The notes: generated from the sequence alone by a model not told the origin. DNA of 64,000 bases from Bradyrhizobium sp. Tv2a-2 (GCF_000472425.1 NZ_AXAI01000005.1:248001-312000); one strand, 5' to 3'. Shown: positions 44,301 to 55,302, counted from the first letter of the stretch. Translations and numbers: made by a program.

Positions 44301-45062
44301 CTAGTTCTGCTGCGCCGGTCCGAGATGCGCCGCGTCGAAAATGAAATTCGACAGCGCGCGGCCGATGCAGTCATGCACGCGCCTGGCAAGCTCGGGGCCG
44401 TGCACGGCGCTGAAAAGATCGAAATCTCCCTGCTCATTCCACTGACGCATGATAGAGAAACGATCAAACAACGGAACGTCGTGCTCCTGAGCAACCGCGC
44501 GGATGTTGTCCATATAGGGCGAACCGGAAATCATGGTCTCGGTGCGCGGGCTATATTGCAGGTTCATCAGGATCACGTCGGCTCCCGCATTTTGCAGCGC
44601 AGTAACACCCTGGTCGACCGCGGCATGAAAATCGTCGGGATCGACGGATCGCATAGCATCCACGGTGCCGGTCTGCCAGATGACCAAAGTAGGCTTTTTT
44701 GTCTCCAAAAGCTTAACAAAGCCGCTCACCGTCTCTTCCGCGGTCTGCTTGGGCTGTAGTTCTACGGATATGTTAACGGCGAGTTGCGGAAGCTTGTCCT
44801 TCAGCGCGGCCTGCAACCGCGCCGGATAGGCGCCATCCTGCGAACCTCCGATGGAGGAGGAGCGGCTGCCAATCACCAGAATGTCGAGCGCGCGGCCGTC
44901 GTTGACGGCATCTGCGACCTTGGAAAGCCGGCTTTCGGTCGAGAGCATCGAGGCGGGCACAGGACAGGTCTCAACCTCCTCGGCACGGACGACAGACGCG
45001 CCCGCAACCAGTGCCAGCAAAGCCAAGCCTAAAGCCGGGCCAAAGGTCAGCCCAGACCGCAT
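44301..45062 (-). CDS. Exported SGNH-like hydrolase, divergent
   Basis: 253 residues from ATG 45062; TTG one codon upstream is also possible. Signal peptide, then VIGSRSSSIGGSQ (block I), VIWQTGTVDAMRS (block III, with Asn of GTN replaced by Val) and a C-terminal FSAVHGPELARRVHD in the Asp/His region. Active-site changes suggest reduced or altered activity. The ATG overlaps the opgC stop by one base (TGATG). Confidence 0.75.
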   Translation of the reverse strand: MRSGLTFGPALGLALLALVAGASVVRAEEVETCPVPASMLSTESRLSKVADAVNDGRALDILVIGSRSSSIGGSQDGAYPARLQAALKDKLPQLAVNISVELQPKQTAEETVSGFVKLLETKKPTLVIWQTGTVDAMRSVDPDDFHAAVDQGVTALQNAGADVILMNLQYSPRTETMISGSPYMDNIRAVAQEHDVPLFDRFSIMRQWNEQGDFDLFSAVHGPELARRVHDCIGRALSNFIFDAAHLGPAQQN

Positions 45063-46315
45063 CAACCCCCTCCTGCCAGATCAGCATTGCCGCGGGCGCC
45101 TTTCCTGGCGCTCTTGTCGGCAGAATGCTTGTACCATGAAATCAGCCAGGCGACGGAAGACATGATGACGATACCGCAAAGGCTGATTAACGCGTGCAAC
45201 GCAGCACCCCCCGCCACCTCAGCCAGGATGAAATGTCCGGCGAACGCAAGGAACACACCGAGACAGAAGATTTCCAGGGAGTGCTGACCGCACAGCATCA
45301 ATGGCTTCAGCCAGGGCGATTTCAGCCCTGGCCAGTCATTTGGCAGGAAGCGCACGGTGATGGCGGCGAGCGCCAGGAAATGCGCGAAGCGCAGCACGTC
45401 GAGATCGGTCTTGTCGATCGGATACATCCACTGTTCGAGCCGGCGCGGCAACACATGGCCGAGCTGCGGCACATACCACGTCAACGTCACGAAGAAGGCG
45501 AAGATCAAATAGACGATCGAGACCCACAGCGTGATGTTGGACGACAGGATCCGCGACATCCGCCGCGCGCCGCCGAGCGCGCACCAGGCACCGAACACGA
45601 ACAGCAACTGCCAGGCGAGCGGATTGAACATCCACACCCCGCTCGGATAGGACGAGAAATAGAGATCGAATTCCCAGGTGGCCGCATAGAGCAGCACCGA
45701 GAGCGCCAGCGTCAGGTCGGCGCGCCAGCGCATCGAGACCAGGATCAGCGGCAGCGCCAGCATCAAGACGATATAGAGCGGCAGCACGTCCATGTTGACA
45801 GGACGGAAGCGCAGCAACAGCGCCTGGACGATGGTGACGTCAGGCTGCTTGAGGAAATCCATGATCCCCATCTCTTCCGAATAGAGCGGGTTCTCGAAGT
45901 GAGTGGCGACGTAGGAGATCTCCGCCAGGAAGATGGTGAACAGGAACACATGCGCGACATAGATCTGCCAGGCGCGGCGCAGGATGCGCGCGGCCGAAAC
46001 GACGAAGCCCTGCTCGAGCAGGGCGCGGCCATAGACGAAGGCCGCCGTATAGCCTGATATGAAGATGAAGATCTCGGTGGCGTCGGAAAAGCCGTAGTTG
46101 CGGAGGGTGAGCCAGGTCAGCAGGCTCGTCGGCAGGTGGTCGATGAAGATCAGCCACAGCGCAAGGCCGCGGAACAGATCGAGCCGCAGCTCGCGCTCGC
46201 CGACGGCCGGCAATGTAATGGACGAGGACGCGACGGCAGCCGCGGGCGCCCTGGCGGGCGCGTCCGCAGCGGCGGGTACAGAAATGCCGCTCACCTGGTC
46301 GGCTACGGAGGCCAT
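45062..46315 (-). CDS. opgC: OpgC-type membrane acyltransferase (osmoregulated periplasmic glucan modification)
   Basis: 417 residues from ATG 46315. An Ala-rich cytoplasmic N-terminus precedes about ten membrane helices. The OpgC signature ERELRLDLFRGLALWLIFIDH at the first helix and FSDATEIFIFISGYTAAFVYGR at the next are present. OpgC proteins succinylate cyclic or linear periplasmic glucans. It leads a three-gene operon with two SGNH proteins, so glucan acylation or deacylation is the most probable theme. Confidence 0.85.
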   Translation of the reverse strand: MASVADQVSGISVPAAADAPARAPAAAVASSSITLPAVGERELRLDLFRGLALWLIFIDHLPTSLLTWLTLRNYGFSDATEIFIFISGYTAAFVYGRALLEQGFVVSAARILRRAWQIYVAHVFLFTIFLAEISYVATHFENPLYSEEMGIMDFLKQPDVTIVQALLLRFRPVNMDVLPLYIVLMLALPLILVSMRWRADLTLALSVLLYAATWEFDLYFSSYPSGVWMFNPLAWQLLFVFGAWCALGGARRMSRILSSNITLWVSIVYLIFAFFVTLTWYVPQLGHVLPRRLEQWMYPIDKTDLDVLRFAHFLALAAITVRFLPNDWPGLKSPWLKPLMLCGQHSLEIFCLGVFLAFAGHFILAEVAGGAALHALISLCGIVIMSSVAWLISWYKHSADKSARKGARGNADLAGGG

Positions 46316-46537
46316 CAATCACCGTCATTCTTGCCGGCGGCGCAGGCCGGCTGGAATTCAATCAATCATATCGGTTGCGCGCCCGCCGGCCAACTGGACT
46401 GCTTTCGCAAATCGGCAGGCAACGCGAGCGACATAGGTCCGAACTGTGGTCAAACCGCGGTTGACAAGTGAGGCGCGGCGCCGAACTTCGCAACACGCAC
46501 GATTGGTTCCGCGCGCAGTTTTGGGTATGATGGCGGT

Positions 46538-46933
46538 ATGTATCGCGCTGTCACCCGCCAGATCGAAGTCACCGTCGAGCCGAATTTCATGCCGGAACGC
46601 TCGTCGGCAGAACAATCGCGCTATTTCTGGTCCTACACCATCGTCATCACCAACAGTTCCGGTGAAACCGTGCAGTTGCGCACGCGGCACTGGATCATCA
46701 CCGACGCCTCGGGCAAGCAACAGGAGGTGCGCGGCGAAGGCGTGGTCGGCGAGCAGCCGGTTCTCGCCCCCGGCGAGCGCTATGAATATACGAGCGGGGT
46801 TCCACTCTCCACCGCCTCCGGCTTCATGGCCGGACGCTACCAAATGGTCAGCGAAACCGGCGAGCGATTTGAGATCGAGGTGCCGACTTTCTCCCTGGAC
46901 AGCCCCGGCGACGGCAAGCGGGTGTTGAATTAA
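46538..46933 (+). CDS. apaG: ApaG protein
   Basis: 131 residues. It has the beta-sandwich ApaG domain with [20 protein letters not shown] near the start and [19 protein letters not shown] at the FnIII-like core, ending in PTFSLDSPG. Members are linked to cobalt/magnesium resistance and diadenosine tetraphosphate metabolism; molecular role unresolved. Confidence 0.93.
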   Translation: MYRAVTRQIEVTVEPNFMPERSSAEQSRYFWSYTIVITNSSGETVQLRTRHWIITDASGKQQEVRGEGVVGEQPVLAPGERYEYTSGVPLSTASGFMAGRYQMVSETGERFEIEVPTFSLDSPGDGKRVLN

Positions 46934-47050
46934 CGTCAGCGTCTGCGACAGTTTCTCCTGGCCGTCGTCCCGGCGCAGGCGAGGCGTTCGCCAGGACGAC
47001 AGCGGGATGAATTCCGCTTCTTTTCAAAGGCCGCGGGCGAAAGCGCCTGC

Positions 47051-48190
47051 TCAGTATCCCCGGCTCCTCGCCAGCTGGTCGGCGTGGAAATTGGCGTCGC
47101 CGAACAGTTCCTCGCAGACGCGGGCGCGCTTCATGAAGAAGCCGATGTCGAACTGGTCGGTCATACCCATGCCGCCGTGCATCTGTACGCCTTCCTGCAC
47201 CGCCCGCGTTGCGGTGGTGCCGGCGCGCGCCTTTGCGACCGCGACCGCGGTGGCGGCCTTGGCAGCATCGGCATCGAGTGCCTGCAGCGCCTTGAGCACC
47301 GCGGCGCGGGTGATCTCGATATCGATATAAAGCTCGGCGGCGCGGTGCTGCAGCGCCTGAAATTCGCCGATCGCCTTGCCGAACTGCTTGCGCTCCTTGA
47401 GATAGGCGACGGTGCGGCCGAATACCTCTTCGCTGAGGCCAACCATTTCAGACGCGACCGCGCCCCGGCCGATATTGAGCACGCCATCGAGCAGCGCAAT
47501 TCCGCCGTCGACCTCGCCCAGCACGGAGTCGGCGGTGACCTCGACATTGTCGAAATTGATGCGCGCGGCGTTGTGCGCATCGACCATGATGGTGCGCTCG
47601 GTCGCGATGCCTTTCGACTTCGGATCGACCAGGAACAGCGTGACGCCCGCGCGCTCGCCGGCGTGGCCAGCGCTGCGCGCCGCGACGATCAGGAGATCGG
47701 CGACGTGACCATCGACCACCAGCGCCTTGGCGCCGTTGAGCTTGAAACCATTGCCCGAGCGCACCGCCTGCATCTCGGTCTGCAGCGGGCGATGCTTTGC
47801 TCCCTCGTCGATGGCGAGTGCCGCAACGAGGTCGCCAGCCGCGATCTTCGGCAGATATTCGCCGCGCTGCGCCTTGCTGCCGCCGCGCGACAACGCGGAC
47901 GCCGCGACCACCGCGGTCGACAGGAACGGCGACGGCGTCAGGTTGCGCCCGATCTCCTCCATCACCACGCCGGCCTCGACGCAGCCGAGCCCGCTTCCGC
48001 CGAATTCCTCCGGCACCAGCAGGCCGGCAAAGCCCATCTCGGCAAAACTCTTCCACAGGTCGCGTGAGAAGCCGGTGGCGTCCCGGCTATCGCGCAGATG
48101 CCTGAGATGCGCGACCGGCGCCTTGTCGCTGATGAGCCCGCGCGCGGAGTCGCGGAGCATGGATTGTTCTTCGGTGAGGACGAGGGCCAT
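47051..48190 (-). CDS. Acyl-CoA dehydrogenase-family subunit lacking the usual catalytic Glu
   Basis: 379 residues from ATG 48190. The ACAD fold is intact: MALVLTEEQSMLRDSARGLI, MEEIGRNLTPSPFL and QMHGGMGMTDQFDIGFF, and an FMKRARVCEELFGDANFHAD C-terminus. Where MCAD-type enzymes carry the Tyr-Glu-Gly-Thr base, this has Phe-Gly-Asp-Ala. It resembles one partner of heteromeric ACADs (steroid/bile-acid side-chain type). The neighbour at 48348-49532 keeps the Glu. The two likely form a complex. Confidence 0.82.
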   Translation of the reverse strand: MALVLTEEQSMLRDSARGLISDKAPVAHLRHLRDSRDATGFSRDLWKSFAEMGFAGLLVPEEFGGSGLGCVEAGVVMEEIGRNLTPSPFLSTAVVAASALSRGGSKAQRGEYLPKIAAGDLVAALAIDEGAKHRPLQTEMQAVRSGNGFKLNGAKALVVDGHVADLLIVAARSAGHAGERAGVTLFLVDPKSKGIATERTIMVDAHNAARINFDNVEVTADSVLGEVDGGIALLDGVLNIGRGAVASEMVGLSEEVFGRTVAYLKERKQFGKAIGEFQALQHRAAELYIDIEITRAAVLKALQALDADAAKAATAVAVAKARAGTTATRAVQEGVQMHGGMGMTDQFDIGFFMKRARVCEELFGDANFHADQLARSRGY

Positions 48191-48232
48191 GGATGGGTTT
48201 CCGATAAATTGGTCGCGCAAATTCGGTGTTGA

Positions 48233-48343
48233 TCCTCATGGTGAGGAGGCGCCTCAGCGCCGTCTCGAACCATAGCGGGGACGATCGGGACCTCATCCCT
48301 CGAGACGCGGCCGAAGGCGGCCGCCCCTCAGGATGAGGGGAAG
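48233..48343. repeat. Dispersed repeat family E
   Basis: A mirror-like element with CCTCATGGTGAGGAGGCGCC near one end and CTCAGGATGAGG near the other, enclosing GGCCGAAGGCGGCC. It fills the gap between the two acyl-CoA dehydrogenase genes. Confidence 0.55.
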
Positions 48344-48347
48344 CAGT

Positions 48348-49532
<1,185 letters not shown>

Positions 49533-49682
49533 CGGGTGCGTTTCCGTGATTGAAAGATTGAATCGACCTTAGCGCTGACGCCGGCGATTTCAACATGTCT
49601 GTGAGGCGGCACCGATGTGGTCAAGCCTTCCGATCGGCGATATCGATAGCGGCCGCCGATTGAAAAGACAGAGGAAACCAAG

Positions 49683-50228
49683 ATGCGCCTGAAGCTGATT
49701 TCGCCAGACGAAATGAACGCCGACCAGAAGGCGACCTATGACGAGGCTGTCGCGGGCAAGCGTGGCTCGGCGCCGGCGCCGATGCTGGCCTGGCTCCACA
49801 GCCCGGAGATGGCACGGCACGCGACGCGGCTGGGGGAGACGCTGCGCTTCAACACGATGTTTCCGGCGAAACTATCGGAGATCGCAATCCTGGTCACGGC
49901 ACGGCATTTCACCGCGCATTACGAATGGTGGGCGCACAAGCGGCTCGCGCTGAAGGGCGGCATGGATGTGAGGATCATCGACGCCATCCGCGACCGCCGC
50001 ACGCCGCAGTTCGACGACCCGAAAGGTGCGATGATCTACCAGGTGGCGAAATCGCTGCATGAGGGCCACGGGCTATCGAAGGGGCTCTATGAGGATGCGG
50101 TGAAGGTTTTGACCGAGCGCGGGCTGGTCGAGATCATCGGCCTCTGCGGCTATTACACGATGGTGTCGCTGACGCTGAACACGTTTGAATTCGGGCTGCC
50201 CGACGGAGAGGTGTCGGAGCTGGCGTGA
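49683..50228 (+). CDS. Carboxymuconolactone decarboxylase-family (AhpD-like) protein
   Basis: 181 residues from ATG 49683 with AGAGGAAA upstream. Helical CMD fold; typical segment EIAILVTARHFTAHYEWWAHKRLA contains the conserved Glu and His but no CxxC, so it is not a peroxiredoxin-type AhpD. The family includes gamma-carboxymuconolactone decarboxylases and unknown hydrolases. Confidence 0.82.
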   Translation: MRLKLISPDEMNADQKATYDEAVAGKRGSAPAPMLAWLHSPEMARHATRLGETLRFNTMFPAKLSEIAILVTARHFTAHYEWWAHKRLALKGGMDVRIIDAIRDRRTPQFDDPKGAMIYQVAKSLHEGHGLSKGLYEDAVKVLTERGLVEIIGLCGYYTMVSLTLNTFEFGLPDGEVSELA

Positions 50229-50264
50229 GTGTTCTACCTCCCCCCGCAAGCGGAGCGAGGTAAG

Positions 50265-51497
50265 TTAGAGCAAGTCCGATGACGAGCGACCCCGCACCAT
50301 GATCAGCCCCGCCGCCACGACTTCCAGCCCGATGCAGCCATAAAACGGCAGTGTGTAGCTGCCGGAGAGATCGCGCAGCAGGCCGATCACGCCCGGGCCG
50401 AAGGCGTAGGTCACCTGGGTGATGGCGGTGCTGAGACTGATCAGCACGCCGAAATGCGCGGGCGGGAACTCGCGCTGCACGATCAGCGAGGGCAGCGTGA
50501 TCAGGTTGCCGACGGAGAAGCCGAACACGGCGCTGGCTCCGATCAGCACGACGGCATGGTGCGAATTGATGATGACCGCAAGCGCAACCGCCTGGCTCAG
50601 GAAGGACAGCGCCGAGGCGAGCCGCTGGTTGAGCCGGTCGATCACAGTCGAGAACACGATGCGCCCAAGCATCGCCATCGCGGTGAGGAACGCGACCGCG
50701 ACCGCCGCGCTCTCGCGCCCGATCACCGGATCGAGGAACGAGATCAGGTGGACGATGAAACCGACCTGAGCGAACAGCACCAGCGCAAAAGCAATGGCGA
50801 TGGTGAGGAAGCCGATGTCGCGCATCGCTGCTTTCCGGATTGCAGTCGAGGACGGCGCTGCGGTCGTCCTCACTGCACCCGCATGACCATGATAGGGCGG
50901 CCGGCCGACGAACAGCGCGACGATCGGCACCAGCACCGCCAGCATCAACAGCGCGCCCATCGTCATCGCGCGCGCAAAGCCGAGCTGGCCGACCGCGAGC
51001 ACCAGGAGCGGGACGCCGACGATGCCGCCGAAGCTTGCGCCGTTCAGCGCGAGGCTGATCGCCATGCCACGCCGCGCATCGAACCACAGGCTCAGCGTGG
51101 TGGTGATCATCGCGAGACTCATGCCGGCCCAGCCGAAGGCAAGCAGCGCGTTCGCGGCATAGAGCTGCCAGGGCGAAGTGACCTGCCCCATCGCGGCGGC
51201 CGCGATCGCCATGGTGCACATGCCGGCAAGCAGACAGGCGCGCGGCCCGAACGCGCGCACCGCCTCCGCAACAAAGACCACGATCAGCGCGCCGAACAGA
51301 TAGAAGAAGGTGGTGGCAGCGGAGATCAGCGACGCCGGCCAGCCTTGCGCGCGCTGCAGCTCGGCGAGATAGACGCCCTGGCCATAGAAACCAAAGCCCC
51401 AGCCGAAGGTCGCGACCAGGAAGCAGACCGCGACGATGCGCCAGCCATCATAGCGGATGGAGGTTTCGTCGATGGTGATGGGAGCGGATGCGTCCAC
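50265..51497 (-). CDS. MFS transporter
   Basis: 410 residues from GTG 51497. Twelve membrane helices; FGWGFGFYGQGVYLAELQRA in helix 1 and the arginine-rich ARRGMAIS loop resemble monocarboxylate-type MFS permeases. Substrate unknown. It lies beside the acyl-CoA dehydrogenase genes, so uptake of an organic acid is possible. Confidence 0.82.
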   Translation of the reverse strand: MDASAPITIDETSIRYDGWRIVAVCFLVATFGWGFGFYGQGVYLAELQRAQGWPASLISAATTFFYLFGALIVVFVAEAVRAFGPRACLLAGMCTMAIAAAAMGQVTSPWQLYAANALLAFGWAGMSLAMITTTLSLWFDARRGMAISLALNGASFGGIVGVPLLVLAVGQLGFARAMTMGALLMLAVLVPIVALFVGRPPYHGHAGAVRTTAAPSSTAIRKAAMRDIGFLTIAIAFALVLFAQVGFIVHLISFLDPVIGRESAAVAVAFLTAMAMLGRIVFSTVIDRLNQRLASALSFLSQAVALAVIINSHHAVVLIGASAVFGFSVGNLITLPSLIVQREFPPAHFGVLISLSTAITQVTYAFGPGVIGLLRDLSGSYTLPFYGCIGLEVVAAGLIMVRGRSSSDLL

Positions 51498-51523
51498 GCA
51501 GGAATCTCTCAGATTGTTACTCA

Positions 51524-51624
51524 GTCATTCCGGAATGGTCCGAAGGACCAGACCCGGAATCTCGAGATTCTCAGATGTGCAAGAGCACATCGGAGTTCGG
51601 TGCTTTGCACCGCCCCGGAATGAC
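51524..51624. repeat. Dispersed repeat family B
   Basis: Bounded by GTCATTCCGG and CCGGAATGAC, with ATCTCGAGATT and a second hairpin made of GTGCAAGAGCAC. It is related to 21588-21666 and lies in a divergent-upstream position of the MFS gene. Confidence 0.8.
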
Positions 51625-51678
51625 AGCACATTGGTGAGATCAAAGCTTCGACCAGCGCCGAACTGTCAGCAGATGGCA

Positions 51679-52041
51679 TCAGACATTGACCGTAGCCGGG
51701 TCGTAGAAAAAGCGCTCGCGGAAAATCCGGTCGCCGCGCCATTCCTGGTAGGCGATCTCGTCGAAGCGGCGGACCTTGCCGGATTTGTCGGTCATCTCGA
51801 AGTTCCAGTGGATGGCGACGCGGTCGCCTTCGACCACCGACGACACCGCCTTGGAATAGATCTTTGCCATACGCGCCATCACCTCGCGCTCATGCGCAAC
51901 GAACCCATCGCGCCCCTGCCGCGGCGGTGCCAGGTTCTCCTGCATGGTGGCATCTTCGGTGTAATAGCGCTCGACGGCGCCGGCATGATCGCCCGACTCG
52001 ACGGCCGCGATGAATTCATCGACACGTGCACGCGACGGCAT
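51679..52041 (-). CDS. NTF2/SnoaL-like protein
   Basis: 120 residues from ATG 52041 with GGGAGG upstream; the longer frame to 52098 runs through the neighbour's end. The cone-shaped NTF2 fold is suggested by VDEFIAAVESGDHAGAVERYYTEDA, and WNFEMTDKSGKVRRFDEIAYQEW near the end. Function unknown. It is separated from the downstream MFS gene by the repeat and follows another MFS gene on the same strand. Confidence 0.78.
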   Translation of the reverse strand: MPSRARVDEFIAAVESGDHAGAVERYYTEDATMQENLAPPRQGRDGFVAHEREVMARMAKIYSKAVSSVVEGDRVAIHWNFEMTDKSGKVRRFDEIAYQEWRGDRIFRERFFYDPATVNV

Positions 52042-52069
52042 GAGACCTCCCCTAGACTCTTTGAGCTTT

Positions 52070-53317
52070 CTAGATGGAGGGCTCAGGGAATTCGTCAATG
52101 GCGGCGAGCCGCGCGCGGCGACGCTTGGCAGCTGATGTCAGCATGAGCACGATAAGGCCAAGCACGACGGGCGGATAAACCACCATGTTCACCACCGACC
52201 AGCCGTAATTCGCGAGCAGCTGGCCGGAGGAGAATGATCCGATCGCCATGGTGCCGAACACGAGGAAATCGTTGAACGCCTGCACCTTGTTGCGCTCATG
52301 CGGCAGATGCGTCTCCAGCACCAGAGCGGACGCGCCAACGAAGCCGAAATTCCAACCGATGCCGAGCACGATCAGCGTGGTCCAGAAATGCGGCGCGGTG
52401 ACGCCGGAGATCCCGATGGTCGCGGCCACCGCCTCCAGCGTCAGGCCGATCGCAACCACGGTCGGCGCACCGAAGCGGGCGATCAGCGAGCCCGTGATGA
52501 AGCTCGGCCCGTACATGGCGACGATGTGCCACTGGATGCCGAAATTGGAATCGGAGACCGTGAGCCCGCACATTTTCATCGCCAGCGGCGCGGATGTCAT
52601 CACCAGGTTCATCATGGGATAAGCGATGATGCCGCACAGCGCCGCCGCAATGAAACGCGGCTGGCGCACGATTTCACCCAGCGGCCGTCCCGCATGCAAA
52701 TCGGCGGCGGCAGGTTTCGGCGCATCGACGCCGGCCGTGATCGCCATCGCGACAAGCGCGACCGCGGCTTGCACCACATAGCTGAAGGCGAACAAATAAG
52801 GCGGCCAGACATCCATGGTCCATTGCACGAGCTGCGGCCCGAGCACCCCGGCGAACACACCACCCGCCATCACCAGCGACACTGCCCTTGGACGAAAGCG
52901 AATGCTGGCGCCGTCGGCCGCCGCGAAACGATAGGACTGCGCCACCGCGCCATAGAGGCCGCCGAGGAAGGTCGCGCAGCAGAATAGCCAGAACTGCGCG
53001 TGCAGGATGGCGAGCGCGCCGATCAGGCCGGTGAGCGTGCCGCAACCGGTGCCGATGATGAAGGCGATGCGCCGTCCGTAGCGTCGCGAGATCGCCCCGG
53101 TCGGCAAGGTGCCGGCGGCGATCCCCAGCACATACATCGATAGCGGAACGGTCGCGAGCGACATCGAGGGCGCCAGCGTCGCGCCGACGATCGAGCCGGT
53201 GGCGAAAATAACCGCTGAATTGGCCCCGGTGAGCGCCTGCGCTGCGGCAAGCCGCGCCACATTGGCTCGCGCGCGGGCGTCGTCGGAGATTTCCTCACTC
53301 GCGGTCACATCAATCAT
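52070..53317 (-). CDS. MFS transporter
   Basis: 415 residues from ATG 53317. The frame stays open to 53536 through a family C repeat, which is not coding. Twelve membrane helices, with the RRYGRRIAFIIGTGCG loop between helices 2 and 3 typical of the family. Exporter or uptake permease of unknown substrate. It precedes the NTF2-like gene (28 bp gap) on the same strand. Confidence 0.82.
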   Translation of the reverse strand: MIDVTASEEISDDARARANVARLAAAQALTGANSAVIFATGSIVGATLAPSMSLATVPLSMYVLGIAAGTLPTGAISRRYGRRIAFIIGTGCGTLTGLIGALAILHAQFWLFCCATFLGGLYGAVAQSYRFAAADGASIRFRPRAVSLVMAGGVFAGVLGPQLVQWTMDVWPPYLFAFSYVVQAAVALVAMAITAGVDAPKPAAADLHAGRPLGEIVRQPRFIAAALCGIIAYPMMNLVMTSAPLAMKMCGLTVSDSNFGIQWHIVAMYGPSFITGSLIARFGAPTVVAIGLTLEAVAATIGISGVTAPHFWTTLIVLGIGWNFGFVGASALVLETHLPHERNKVQAFNDFLVFGTMAIGSFSSGQLLANYGWSVVNMVVYPPVVLGLIVLMLTSAAKRRRARLAAIDEFPEPSI

Positions 53318-53447
53318 CAGTACTTTCGAAAAACGAATCCCTTTTGCCCCGAAATGAGCGTCACTATGGACAGGCGCAACCGTGCGATCAACCGCCGCAG
53401 ACGGGCGCTGGCTATGCGCCGGATGAGTATGGGCGCGCAATCGCGAA

Positions 53448-53503
53448 GGATGCTCCCTCTCACCGTCCTTTAGGGGAGAGGGTTGGGGTGAGGGGCTCTG
53501 TCC
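53448..53503. repeat. Dispersed repeat family C
   Basis: CTCCCTCTCACCGTCCTTTA and GGGGAGAGGGTTGGGGTGAG form a hairpin with 9197-9275-like arms. It lies upstream of the MFS start and falsely extends that reading frame. Confidence 0.65.
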
Positions 53504-53567
53504 GCGCGCAAGGCGAGGTGGAGTTCGCGGACGCATTGATGCCAGCGAAATCCATCGAGGGCTGTCG

Positions 53568-54242
53568 CTAAGATCGTCCGAACACCAGGATCATGTTGTT
53601 GGCGGGCATCTCCTTCACCTCGCGCAAGGCAAGGCTATTGCGCGCGGCGAGCTCTTCGAGGTCGGCGATGTCGCGCACGCCCCATTCGGGATTGCCCTCG
53701 CGCAATGAGGTGTCGAACACGGCGTTGGAGAGCGCGGTGTGCTTGCCGTCGCGCTTGAACGGGCCATAGAGAAAGAACCGGCCGTCGGCGCGCAGCAATT
53801 CGGCGGCACCCCTGAACAGGCCCTCGGCCACCGGCCATGGGGCGATGTGGACGACATTGGCGCAGAACAGCGCGAGCAGCTGTTGCGGTCCGCCTTCTTG
53901 CTGCATCGCAGCGGCCCAGCCGGGTGCGGACAGATCGACCCTGAACGGCGCGCGGATGTTCTGCAGACCGGAATGTGCACGCCAGGCCGCGATGCTTTTC
54001 AGATGCTGCTCGTTGTAATCGCTCGGCCACCACGTGATGGCAGGCGTGGCTTGCGCGAAATGGACCACATGCTGGCCGGTGCCGCTGCCGACCTCCAGCA
54101 CGTCGCCGCTCCGGCCGGAGAGAAACCCCGAGAGCGCCGCCCAGATCGCCTGGTGATTGCGGTGGAACGCCGGCGCGTCCAGCCGCCCATCCGCCTCGAC
54201 CCGGCCACCGTCCTTGCCGAATTCCACGACATATTCGGCCAT
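53568..54242 (-). CDS. DUF938 SAM-dependent methyltransferase
   Basis: 224 residues. Class I methyltransferase with motif I VLEVGSGTGQHVVHFA and WWPSDYNEQHLKSI, and the NVVHIAPWPVAEGLF region characteristic of DUF938. N-terminal FHRNHQAIWAAL is also typical. Methyl acceptor unknown. It is divergent from the soxX gene, 189 bp away. Confidence 0.85.
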   Translation of the reverse strand: MAEYVVEFGKDGGRVEADGRLDAPAFHRNHQAIWAALSGFLSGRSGDVLEVGSGTGQHVVHFAQATPAITWWPSDYNEQHLKSIAAWRAHSGLQNIRAPFRVDLSAPGWAAAMQQEGGPQQLLALFCANVVHIAPWPVAEGLFRGAAELLRADGRFFLYGPFKRDGKHTALSNAVFDTSLREGNPEWGVRDIADLEELAARNSLALREVKEMPANNMILVFGRS

Positions 54243-54431
54243 GGGCCGCGCTCCTGCTCGACAGCTCTGCAGTCCCGGTCGCCCGAAACTTCGATCCGGC
54301 CGGGTTCAGGGTCATTTTAACCTCAATTCCCGGGACTTATCAGCAGCATTGCCAGATAATGGCCTTTGTGCTTTTCACCAACTATATTTGTCGAAAAAGA
54401 TTATCGACATAGCGCGCCGCCGGAACCGCCC

Positions 54432-54791
54432 TTGCTCGCCCCTCCACGCACCATATCCATCGCTTTCTCCGCCCTTGCGCTCACGTTTTTGGCAGCAACA
54501 GCGCCCGCACACGCGCAATCGGCGGTCGCCGACGGGCAAAAGCTTGCCTTCGACCGCGGCAAGGGCAATTGCCTGACCTGCCATCAGATCAAGGGCGGCG
54601 ACCTGCCGGGCACCATCGGGCCGGCACTCGTCGACATCAAAGCGAAATATCCTGACCGTAACGAGCTGGTGGCGATCCTGACCGACGAGACCAAGCGCAA
54701 TCCCCAGACCATGATGCCGCCGTTCGGCCGTAACCGCATTTTGACGAGTGAAGAAATCAACGCGATCGTCGATTTCCTCGAGACCCTGTGA
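54432..54791 (+). CDS. soxX: Sulfur-oxidation c-type cytochrome SoxX
   Basis: 119 residues if TTG 54432 is used; TTG 54366 is also in frame and no ATG is available, so the start is uncertain. A signal peptide ends near AHA-Q. The single heme site CLTCH is at residues 47-51, and MMPPFG supplies the Met ligand. SoxX pairs with SoxA to attach thiosulfate to the SoxY carrier in the periplasm. Confidence 0.85.
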   Translation: MLAPPRTISIAFSALALTFLAATAPAHAQSAVADGQKLAFDRGKGNCLTCHQIKGGDLPGTIGPALVDIKAKYPDRNELVAILTDETKRNPQTMMPPFGRNRILTSEEINAIVDFLETL

Positions 54792-54812
54792 CGGCGGCCT
54801 TTGGAGACCGAG

Positions 54813-55301
54813 ATGAATTTTTCGATTGAGAAATTTTCCGCGACGCGCCGCCTGGTGCTGCAGGGCACCGGCGCGGTGGCGCTGTTTGGCCTCGGCGGTC
54901 TCGCGGCTCCGCCGGCGCGCGCCGCAGCCAATGACAAATATCCGGAAGAGGCGTTCAAGCTCAAAACCGACAAGGACGCGATCCAGGCGCTGTATGGCCG
55001 GACCGCGGAAGCCTCCGACAAGGTGAAGCTGGATGCGCCCGAGATTGCCGAGAACGGCGCGGTGGTGCCGATCTCGGTGACGACGACGCTCGAGAACGTC
55101 ACCTCGATCTCGTTTCTGGTCACCGGCAATCCGAATGCGCTCGCCGCCTCCTATGCGATCCCCGAGGGCACGGTGCCCGGCGTCGCCAACCGGCTCAAGA
55201 TGCAGCAGACCAGCAATGTGATCGCGATCGTGGACGCCGGCGGCAAGCTCTACAGCGCCACCAAGGAAGTCAAAGTCACCGTCGGCGGCTGCGGCGGTTA
55301 G
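54813..55301 (+). CDS. soxY: Thiosulfate oxidation carrier protein SoxY
   Basis: 162 residues from ATG 54813 with GGAGA upstream. A Tat-type signal (ATRRLVLQGTGAVALFG) is followed by the immunoglobulin-like SoxY domain. It ends in GGCGG, the swinging arm whose Cys carries sulfur intermediates. Confidence 0.95.
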   Translation: MNFSIEKFSATRRLVLQGTGAVALFGLGGLAAPPARAAANDKYPEEAFKLKTDKDAIQALYGRTAEASDKVKLDAPEIAENGAVVPISVTTTLENVTSISFLVTGNPNALAASYAIPEGTVPGVANRLKMQQTSNVIAIVDAGGKLYSATKEVKVTVGGCGG

Positions 55302-55302
55302 C

